DNA of 14,543 bases from Candidatus Aenigmatarchaeota archaeon (GTDB taxonomy: Archaea; Aenigmatarchaeota; Aenigmatarchaeia; QMZP01; JAFGSV01): NCBI GenBank assembly GCA_020343635.1, contig CP070804.1, forward strand, positions 434,764 to 449,306, read 5' to 3'. The notes beneath the pieces are model-generated. The model ran no database searches and was not told the DNA's origin. It saw only the letters and a program-made list of their open reading frames with translations. A program made the translations under genes and the position numbers. This document shows positions 1 to 6,600 of this stretch, piece after piece (positions within the stretch are counted from its first letter, which is position 1; every line of letters begins with the position of its first letter).

Positions 1-22
1 CTAGCGACTACTAGGGATTTCG

Positions 23-53
<31 letters not shown>

Positions 54-261
54 TGAACTGAGGCCGGGTTTCGGGATTAGCTTCACCTTTCGGTGTTGCA
101 TCCCATTGTCCCGGTCATTGTAGGCCGCGTGTAACCCAGAGGATTCAGAGCATACAGACCTGCCGTCGACCGCACCTTCCTCTGGCTTATCGCCAGCGGT
201 CCCTCATGAGTGCTCGCATACCTAAATATACGATAGCAACATGAAGCGCGGGTCTTGTTCG

Positions 262-837
262 TTAGGCTCGATATGCCCGTTTTTTAATAAGCTTTTTCAG
301 TCCCCTTTCCTTTTCCGTATGTTTTACGAAAAACATTAACTCATTTGCGAAAAAACGTGGTTTTAATACCCTAAGTCTTAGGGCTTTGCTACCACACGTT
401 CCACAAGATGTTTTGAAGCCGAGAGACTCTATCATATCTCGGTCGATATCCATTTCCTCCCTTTCAGAAACACCGTAATATATACAAAGCAGACTCCTTT
501 TGAAATCCACAGTTCCATCACCATCAAGTCTACCTGCCAAGAATGCAAGCTTATTTTTCCTCGAAAGCTTGCTTCTTTTTCTAGAGATATTTTCTATGAA
601 TCTCCTTGCAGGCAGCCTCGTAAAGTAAACTTCATGTGTTACCCCGTAACCGGTTATCTTTCTTTCTCTTATCTTTTTTTCATCTATGTCGAAATTCTTT
701 AGTGAAAGTGCAACAAAAGCTTTTCGGATATCAAGGTGCTTATTGTTTATAGCAACTACACCTTTAGCTGTACTGCCTCTGTCCGCACACCAAATTCCTG
801 ACAACCACGAGGTCTCGAAGTTTACCTGGTATTTCAT
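262..837 (-). CDS. LAGLIDADG homing endonuclease in 16S rRNA intron
   Basis: A 191-residue single-chain endonuclease with two LAGLIDADG motifs: LSGIWCADR (residues 12-20, acid D19) and LAGRLDGDG (residues 100-108, acid D107). Both catalytic acidic positions are kept, so the protein looks intact. Length and motif spacing match the monomeric archaeal rRNA-intron enzymes of the I-DmoI type, which cut intron-lacking rRNA genes and promote intron copying; related proteins can also act as maturases. The C-terminus is lysine/arginine-rich. The ATG at 837 is the first in-frame start after an in-frame TGA near the 5' intron border. No Shine-Dalgarno sequence was seen. The TAA stop is the last three bases of the intron, so the final codons also form the 3' half of the BHB motif. 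The target site, presumably the joined exons around 884/261, is inferred. Confidence 0.93.
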   Translation of the reverse strand: MKYQVNFETSWLSGIWCADRGSTAKGVVAINNKHLDIRKAFVALSLKNFDIDEKKIRERKITGYGVTHEVYFTRLPARRFIENISRKRSKLSRKNKLAFLAGRLDGDGTVDFKRSLLCIYYGVSEREEMDIDRDMIESLGFKTSCGTCGSKALRLRVLKPRFFANELMFFVKHTEKERGLKKLIKKRAYRA

Positions 838-883
838 ACGGAAGTTTTGGATTGAGGACTTAAAAGCTAACGGTCATATCGAT
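262..883 (-). mobile_element. 16S rRNA intron, 622 nt, with homing endonuclease gene
   Basis: It separates GTCAGGTAA from CGAACAAGACCC on the minus strand, at E. coli 1102/1103 by my count. BHB parts: central helix AGGT with GCCT (one U-G); 5' bulge AAA (885-883) cut AA|A; 3' bulge AAC (263-261) cut AA|C; inner helix TCGATATG with CATATCGA, extended past a mismatch by CCG/CGG; outer helix only C-G and U-A. Splicing gives the expected GTCAGGTAACGAACAAGACCC. The intron is AT-rich compared with the rRNA exons and encodes a LAGLIDADG protein over 93 percent of its length, which makes it a potentially mobile archaeal rRNA intron. Confidence 0.92.
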
Positions 884-906
884 TTACCTGACTTAACAGG
901 ACATCT

Positions 907-948
907 TTGCCGGAGCTACTGGTAGAATTGGACTTTTCCAGAAGCTCA
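907..948 (-). other. 16S rRNA micro-intron, 42 nt, BHB type
   Basis: It separates CGTGTCGTG from AGATGTCCTG on the minus strand, at E. coli 1079/1080 by my count; archaeal 16S normally reads straight through here. BHB parts: central helix GTCG with CGGC (one U-G); 5' bulge TGT (950-948) cut TG|T; 3' bulge AAA (908-906) cut AA|A; inner helix GAGCT/AGCTC, then a T-T mismatch, then CTGG/CCAG. The outer helix is poor (one U-G pair then mismatches). Splicing gives CGTGTCGTGAGATGTCC, the expected sequence. Nearly the whole intron is one hairpin. No coding capacity. Confidence 0.85.
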
Positions 949-1109
949 CACGACACGAACTGACGACGGCCATGCACCACTTCTCAGCGCGTCTGGTACG
1001 CTCTTCAAGCGGACCTTCACTCTGCTGTCGCCTCTGGTAAGGTTCCCGGCGTTGAATCCAATTAAACCGCAGCCTCCACCCCTTGTGTGCTCCCCCGCCA
1101 ATTCCCTTA

Positions 1110-1143
<34 letters not shown>

Positions 1144-1328
1144 CCACTTAACGCTTTCGCTACGGCACTGACAGCCCCCTTGAGACTGCCAATGTCTAGT
1201 GGGCATCGTTTACAGCCAGGACTACGGGGGTATCTAATCCCCTTTGCTCCCCTGGCTTTCGTCCCTCACCGTCGGATCCGTTCTGGTCTGGCGCCTTCGC
1301 CACGGGTGGTCTCCCAAGGATTACAGGA

Positions 1329-1389
1329 CTATAACCAAATGCGCATTGGTTTTCCGTAAACGCTTTTGCTTGTCTCATGCGCAAAAGGG
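1329..1389 (-). other. 16S rRNA intron, 61 nt, BHB type, in the 690 loop (helix 23)
   Basis: The insertion separates GGGGTAAAA from TCCTGTAATCC on the minus strand, at E. coli 696/697 by my count. BHB parts: outer helix GGG with CCT; central helix GTAA with TTAT (one G-U); 5' bulge AAC (1391-1389) cut AA|C; 3' bulge AGT (1330-1328) cut AG|T; inner helix CC/GG followed, after a 3x3 T loop, by TGCGCAT/ATGCGCA. This is the most canonical of the four folds. Local hairpins CTTTTGC/GCAAAAG and AACCAA/TTGGTT compete with the long fold. No ORF. Confidence 0.9.
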
Positions 1390-1575
1390 TTTTACCCCTA
1401 CCCCTGGAATACCCCAGACCTCTCCCGGTCCCTAGCCCAGCAGTTTCACTAGCAAGCCCCATAGTTGGCTACGGGATTTCACTAAAGACTTACTGGACCG
1501 GCTACGAACGCTTTAAGCCCAATAAACGTGGTCATCACTCGTGGCGCGGGTATTACCGCGGCGGCTGGCACCCGT

Positions 1576-1652
1576 TTGGTAGTCTGATTGCTAAACAGCA
1601 AATAGATTACTTATTATCTAAGTATTCTTTTCACTGTTTTGACATTCAAACT
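1576..1652 (-). other. 16S rRNA intron, 77 nt, BHB type, just 5' of the 530 loop
   Basis: This AT-rich insertion sits between GGGTAAG and ACGGGTGCCAGC on the minus strand, where archaeal 16S normally reads continuously; it is about E. coli 510/511. BHB parts: central 4-bp helix GGTA (1658-1655) with TACC (1581-1578); 5' bulge AGA (1654-1652) cut after its second base; 3' bulge AAA (1577-1575) cut after its second base; inner helix GTTTGA with TCAGAC. The outer helix is weak (a G-C and a U-G pair). Cutting gives GGGTAAGACGGGTGCC, as expected for a mature archaeal 16S. No ORF. Internal hairpins ACTTA/TAAGT and TTGCT/AGCAA are present. Confidence 0.88.
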
Positions 1653-1758
1653 CTTACCCACCACTTATTCGTAAAGCTTTTTACACTCTACAAAAGCTTC
1701 CCCTATATAAGGAAAAGCACTCCGAATCCCTTCCTCACACTTGCGTGCATTGGGAAAT

Positions 1759-1790
<32 letters not shown>

Positions 1791-2243
1791 TTCTTGTCTC
1801 AGAATCCATCTCTAGGCTTCCTCTCTCAAGGCCTATACGGATTATCGGCTTGACAGGACGTTACCCTATCAACAACCTAATCCGGCGCAGTCCAATCCTT
1901 AAGCGCCGAAGCTTTGGATAAGAGGACATTCCAGTACCTCTTACCTATCCGGTATTAGCTTCAGTTTCCCGAAATTATCCCGGACTTAAGGGCATGTTAA
2001 CTACGTGTTACTGAGCTTTCTGCCCTAGCATTCGAAGAATACCAAGACTTGCATGGCTTAGTCGGATTCGGATAGCAATGACCTCCGGCAGGATCAACCG
2101 GAATTGAGATTTGGCGGTTCTCCTTTATTTTCTTTAAAACTACACAAGATCGTGCTTCAAACTCGAAATGATAATTCCAAGCTCACATCTTTATGTTCAT
2201 CGCTTAGTTACCTAAACTCGCATCTATTTATTAACCAACGGTA

Positions 2244-2252
2244 TTTATAAAT
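2244..2252 (-). promoter_or_regulatory. TATA box of the 16S rRNA gene
   Basis: On the minus strand the sequence ATTTATAAATACC gives a good archaeal TATA element about 144 bp before the 16S 5' end, so a start near 2223 and a leader of about 120 nt are predicted. A second weaker TATA-like stretch (TTAATAAATAG, near 2225-2235) lies just downstream. The leader (2105-2223) is AT-rich; the 5' strand of the 16S processing stem should lie there, but its partner is outside the window. Confidence 0.6.
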
Positions 2253-2286
2253 GTTCTAGGAATCTTTTTCTAAGCAGGATTCAATT

Positions 2287-2706
2287 TCACATTTTTTTTG
2301 CATAATATGTTTCGACAAAATTGGTGAGACGTCTCGGTGTTGTAGAATTGGCCATATCTTCAGAAACTTCAAAATATGCTATCTGTTCATCACTACCTTT
2401 TGGTCGAAGAGTACTGACAAAGTTCATATCCATTACATTTTTAATAGTTTCAGTAGGTATTTCAATTTCACTTCCTGGTTTAAAAAAGGCCCGATATAAT
2501 GCAGTCCTTTCAACATCTCTAATTCCTTCGAATCCAATTAAATAATCCGGGTTAAAGTCGTTTCTTGAAAAAAATATGCCATATGATCCTCTACTATTTG
2601 TTCCTGAACCAATCCTAGTTATTCCAGATTCTTTTAAAAATTTATCTATAAACCATTCTTGATCCCCTGATAAATTAGGCTCTAAATACAATCTGAATCC
2701 ACCCAT
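2287..2706 (-). CDS. Hypothetical protein, 139 aa
   Basis: I do not recognise this protein. It is soluble, has no signal peptide or membrane helix, and looks like one mixed alpha/beta domain rich in aromatic residues (FFSRNDF, DYLIGFEG, TETIKNVMDMNF). It is probably a real gene: the ATG at 2706 follows a Shine-Dalgarno AAGGTGAT (2717-2710), and a TATA-like TTATTTAAG (about 2747-2755) lies about 44 bp before the start. Its base composition is clearly more AT-rich than the metabolic genes to the right, which could mean recent acquisition or a poorly conserved lineage-specific gene. It reads in the same direction as the 16S gene. Its stop is only about 35 bp before the rRNA TATA box, so rRNA transcripts could be joined by read-through. 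Confidence 0.7.
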   Translation of the reverse strand: MGGFRLYLEPNLSGDQEWFIDKFLKESGITRIGSGTNSRGSYGIFFSRNDFNPDYLIGFEGIRDVERTALYRAFFKPGSEIEIPTETIKNVMDMNFVSTLRPKGSDEQIAYFEVSEDMANSTTPRRLTNFVETYYAKKM

Positions 2707-2709
2707 GCT

Positions 2710-2755
2710 ATCACCTTAGAAGTTCTAATATATGGAGCTTCTCCCTTAAATAACT
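2710..2755 (-). promoter_or_regulatory. Promoter and ribosome binding site of the 139-aa gene
   Basis: On the minus strand TTATTTAAGG (about 2755-2746) is a TATA candidate, and AAGGTGAT (2717-2710), close to the archaeal anti-Shine-Dalgarno complement, precedes the ATG at 2706. The spacing predicts a short leader of about 20 nt. The region is back to back with the tRNA-His promoter. Confidence 0.5.
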
Positions 2756-2776
2756 TTCCCATTTACGCGGGAGCGT

Positions 2777-2788
2777 GGTATTTAAAAG
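2777..2788 (+). promoter_or_regulatory. TATA box of the tRNA-His gene
   Basis: GGTATTTAAAAG lies about 30 bp upstream of the tRNA 5' end at 2815, the usual distance for an archaeal tRNA promoter. It predicts transcription start a few bases before the mature end. Confidence 0.65.
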
Positions 2789-2852
2789 CAGCGCCTTCAA
2801 AAGATAAGTACCGTGGCTGCCGTGGTGTAGTGGTTAGCATTGGAGCCTGTGG

Positions 2853-2897
2853 CCGGCTTCCGGGTCAGAAAAAGCGTTATTCCGGAGGTTGGCAGAA
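2853..2897 (+). other. tRNA-His intron 1, 45 nt, anticodon loop 37/38
   Basis: Canonical BHB: outer helix is the anticodon stem; central helix CTGT (2847-2850) with GCAG (2892-2895); 5' bulge GGC cut after G37; 3' bulge AAA (2896-2898) cut AA|A; inner helix of about 10 bp starting CGGCTTCCGG with CCGGAGGTTG. Position 37/38 is the standard archaeal tRNA intron site. Confidence 0.92.
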
Positions 2898-2918
2898 AGC
2901 TCCCGGCCCGAGTTCAAA

Positions 2919-2957
2919 AGGCGCATGAAGCAGATCGCATCTGCTTCCGTCTGAAAT
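2919..2957 (+). other. tRNA-His intron 2, 39 nt, T-loop 59/60
   Basis: Canonical BHB: outer helix is the T stem CCGAG/CTCGG; central helix TTCA (2913-2916) with TGAA (2952-2955); 5' bulge AAA (2917-2919) cut AA|A; 3' bulge ATT (2956-2958) cut AT|T; inner helix GGCG/CGTC, then a hairpin GAAGCAGAT/ATCTGCTTC with a three-base loop. Splicing restores a 7-base T loop TTCAAAT. Without removal the tRNA could not form a normal T arm. Confidence 0.92.
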
Positions 2958-2972
2958 TCTCGGCGGCGGCCC

Positions 2973-3548
2973 TCATCTTTTCTTTATTCTGAGTGAGAAT
3001 ATCTCGGGAACCGGATACTTCTTGAACCTCTTTAACAGGTTCTTTCCCCCGACGAGTCTTGACATGGCCTCAGCTGTCAGTTCCACATCATCCATCGCAT
3101 TATGGGCTTTGCTTCTCGGGGGTATGCCTACTGCATAAAGAAGCATATCGAGGCTCCACGGATGGCCTTCAATTAGTGGAGAGATCTGATGAAGTTCGAC
3201 CACCTTCTTCTTGAAAGGCCATTTTATTCCCAATTTACGGAAGTTCTCCTCGAAAAACTCTATATCGAACCACACATTCTCCCCGCCCAGTGTCTTCTCC
3301 TTTATGGGTTTTAGCCATTCCAGGAATTTCCTGAGCAGTTCTTCGGAACTGGGCTTCTTGGGGTCCATTATCTGCTTCCTCGTGAATCCGTTTATTTTCA
3401 GGGCTATGTTGCTAATCTCAGCACCATCATCCATCCTGCACTCGCCATAGAATGTGTTTTTCGGGTTTTCGAACTCCATAGCGCCTATGCTGAGTATGCT
3501 GTTTTTCTTGGGATCCAGTCCCGTGGTTTCTATGTCAACAATTATCAT
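2973..3548 (-). CDS. DEDDh-family 3'-5' exonuclease (DnaQ/RNase T-like)
   Basis: A 191-residue protein of the DnaQ-like exonuclease superfamily, which removes nucleotides from 3' ends with two metal ions. Exo I is VDIETTG with D5 and E7. Exo II is NVWFDIEFF with D95. Exo III is HNAMDDVELTAE with H149 and D154, giving the DEDDh signature. All four acidic residues and the histidine are present, so it should be active. It is a single stand-alone exonuclease domain without a polymerase or helicase partner in view; whether it trims DNA or RNA cannot be told from sequence. The ATG at 3548 has no Shine-Dalgarno but lies about 30 bp from a TATA box (3575-3582), which suggests a leaderless mRNA. It is divergent from the giant surface protein gene and convergent with tRNA-His. 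Confidence 0.92.
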   Translation of the reverse strand: MIIVDIETTGLDPKKNSILSIGAMEFENPKNTFYGECRMDDGAEISNIALKINGFTRKQIMDPKKPSSEELLRKFLEWLKPIKEKTLGGENVWFDIEFFEENFRKLGIKWPFKKKVVELHQISPLIEGHPWSLDMLLYAVGIPPRSKAHNAMDDVELTAEAMSRLVGGKNLLKRFKKYPVPEIFSLRIKKR

Positions 3549-3570
3549 GCTTTATCTTTACTGATGGGAC

Positions 3571-3601
3571 TTTTATTTTATACGAAATTCCAACTATTAA
3601 C
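3571..3601. promoter_or_regulatory. Divergent promoter between exonuclease and surface-protein genes
   Basis: On the minus strand GTATAAAATAAAAG (TATA core 3582-3575) is placed for a leaderless exonuclease transcript starting near 3550. On the plus strand the giant gene (ATG 3626, no Shine-Dalgarno) could use the same element read the other way (TTTTATTTTATAC, leader about 20 nt) or CTATTAAC (3594-3601), which would give a leaderless mRNA. The two genes are separated by only 77 bp. Confidence 0.5.
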
Positions 3602-3625
3602 TGTCGGTACAGATTATCGGTTCAC

Positions 3626-6600
3626 ATGGGGCACATAAAAGGTGAACACAAAAATGGCATAACATTAGCTCTAGCTGTCACTTTCGTCCTTTCCTTAACT
3701 TTCATTCTGTCAGTTTTCGGAGCGGGCATAGACACAGTAAATCTCATATCACCGGATAATGCCACATGGACTAATGACGATAATGACACGATAGCATTCA
3801 CCTTCAATTACACCGGAGAAAACACTACAGCCTCTTGTGAACTTTTCATAGACGGTACAGGATATAATATCAATTCAACAGTTTACAACGATACTCAAAA
3901 TACAATGTATGCAAACGACACAATTTCTGAAAACACGCATACATGGTACGTCAACTGTACTAATACTACAACGACCCAATCAAGTATATGGACACTTAAC
4001 ATAGACAGGACATCTCCAGACATCAACTTCATATCCCCGACACCTACAAACGCCACGTCAACCTCGGACACAAGTATAGAGATCAATGTTTCCATGGTGA
4101 ATGCCAGCGATCTTGGTGAATTAATCTGGAACTGGGACGGGACCAATTACACAATCTTTAATGACACTCTTGTTTTAATGCTGAACTTTGACAATGTCTC
4201 TGCACTCGGGGAGAATGATACATATGTCGTTGACGCAAGCGGATCTGGGAATAACGGGGTTGTTACCGGCTCGACTGTTAATACAAGCGATTGCAAGTTC
4301 GGTAACTGCTTCAGTTTTGACGGGACCGACGATTTCATAAACGTTACAGATGATGCTTCGATATCAGGCCTGAGCGCGATTACCGTTTCATTCTGGGTCA
4401 AATTCGGGGACTTCGGGCCTGGTGGAAGTGATGTCAATTTCATTGTCTCGAAGAGCAACTGGAATACAGAGAGAGAATGGAGATTTAGAACAGAACATTC
4501 TAGTGGTAATCCTCCAAATTCAGTCGTATGGCATATCAGCAACGATGGTAACAGCCCAGCGACCGAAAATACAACATCTGTGCTTAAAAGTAGTCTATCA
4601 GCCAATAATTGGTATCATTTTACCGGAACTTACGATGCCAATGATGCTGGTATGCTTAGATTCTATATCAATGGCGAATTAAAAGATAACAAAACAGGGG
4701 AATTGGGGGGAATATTTGATGGCTCAGCTAGTCTTGCTATAGGTTCGTCAGGTGATAATGGAGGAGTAGGTACAGTGGATGATTTCAACGGCTCAATAGA
4801 CGAAGTAAGAATCTGGAACAGAAGCTTGTCAGCAGATGAAGTTTATCAGCAGTACGTTTCTAACCTTAACAAATACGACACAGCCAAATGGTACCTATAC
4901 GTGAACCAAAGCAAAAATGCAACCGAAGTCTTGGACGAAGGAACATACACTCATCAGACATTCGTGGCCGATTCTACCGGAAACCAGAACAGTACAGAAG
5001 AAAGAACAATAACAATCGATTTGACGGAACCGGATATCAGCTTCACTTCACCGTCTCCGGACAACCAGACAACCACAGCCAACTACACCTACATAAACCT
5101 CACCATTTCCGAATCAGGTTACTGCCTTCTCGACTGGAACGGCACCAACATGACCATGGCTAATGACACAGGCGATACAGAAGTCTATTACATCAACAGG
5201 ACAAGTCAGCCCAACGGCAACTATACCTTCCTAGCATGGTGCAACGATACTACAGGAAACCTGAACCAGAGTGGTTCCAGGTGGGTTTACATAAACTGGA
5301 CACCACCTGATCAAACTCCACCATCCGTAACAATCACCTATCCCCAGAACACAACCTACTACAACGTCACCCACTTCAACTTCACAGCCTCAGATCCAAA
5401 CCGCGATTCCTGCTGGTATACAACAGACGGCGGCTCAACAAACACCACAATCCCCACCTGCCAGAACGCAACCACCCTCTCACTGACAGAAGGCCAGACC
5501 AAGCTTGAAGTCTACTCCAACGACACTGTTGGCAACACCGGCGGCTCTTCCGTTGTATTCACATTAGACCAGACAGAACCAACAATCACAATAAACTACC
5601 CATCAAATGCAACAATAACCAACGACACCTTCAACGTAACATTCGGCGAAACCGTCAACTGGTCTGTATTCGAGGTCGACTCCAACGGCACCAACATGAC
5701 CATGGGTGCAGTATCTACCTTCCAGGACACCATCACAGGCATTTCAGATGGCTTACACAACGTCACTGTCTACGCAAACGACTCCGTCGGCAACATGAAC
5801 TGGAGCAGGAGATACTGGACCAGAGACACCACCGCACCAGCACTTTCCACAACCTTCCCCAGCAACTATACCAACCTCAGCCTTACATGGTTCAACATAA
5901 CAGGCACGGCATCGGACTCCAATCCAAACGCCACCAACAACCTGACCATAAACAACTCGATATTCGGCTCCAACCTCGGCACCTTCACTAACTGGAACTT
6001 CACCAACACATCCATGGATGAAGGCTTCTACTCAGTAATGATCACGGCAACAGATATCCTCTCACAACAGAACAGCACAGAGCTCCACTTCAGGATAGAC
6101 AGGACAGGACCGACCTTCACGGACATAGACAACCAGACCATCCAGGACGACCAGGCCCTCTCCTATGACATAAACGCCACAGACCCCTCAGGGATATCAT
6201 GCTTCACAGTCAATGACACCACCAACTTCTCCATCACGTGTGCAGGCGTGCTGACAAATGCATCTTCACTCACAGCAGGTATGTACTGGCTAACCATAAC
6301 AGCCAACGACACTCTCAACAACCAAAACTCAGACATCATTTACGTCAACGTCAGTGCAACCGACGTCACTGATCCTGTCGTCACAATAACCCACCCACTC
6401 AACACCACCTATTACAATGTCACCCACTTCAACTTCACAGTAGTAGAAGCAAACCCCGACTCCTGCTGGTACACGAACAACAGCGGCGTGACAAACATAA
6501 CCATCAATCCTTGCCAGAACGGAACCAATCTATCACTTCCGGAAGCATCATACAAGCTCGAAGTCTACTCCAATGACACGTCAGGCAACATAGGCGGTGA

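Larger units (their letters stand above)
2815..2971 (+). tRNA. tRNA-His (GTG) with two introns
   Basis: Cloverleaf after removing two introns: acceptor GCTGCCG (2816-2822) with CGGCGGC (2964-2970); D stem GTGT/GCAT; anticodon stem GGAGC (2842-2846) with GCTCC (2899-2903); anticodon GTG at 2849-2851; four-base variable loop; T stem CCGAG/CTCGG with T loop TTCAAAT. Histidine identity is supported by the anticodon and by an encoded G-1 (2815) facing C73 (2971), the hallmark of tRNA-His. CCA is not encoded. Introns are at 37/38 (2853-2897) and 59/60 (2919-2957). The gene ends one base from the stop of the convergent exonuclease gene. T-rich sequence that could end transcription (about 2977-2989) lies inside that gene's 3' end. 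Confidence 0.95.

Noticed and set aside
262..948. Reading the 42-nt and 622-nt inserts as one single long 16S intron
   Set aside because: The 23 nt between them is conserved 16S sequence (GATGTCCTGTTAAGTCAGG), and each insert has its own BHB motif.
2919..2957. The 9-bp hairpin after the tRNA T-loop as a transcription terminator or stand-alone repeat
   Set aside because: The T stem and acceptor 3' strand follow it, so the hairpin is the core of a T-loop intron.
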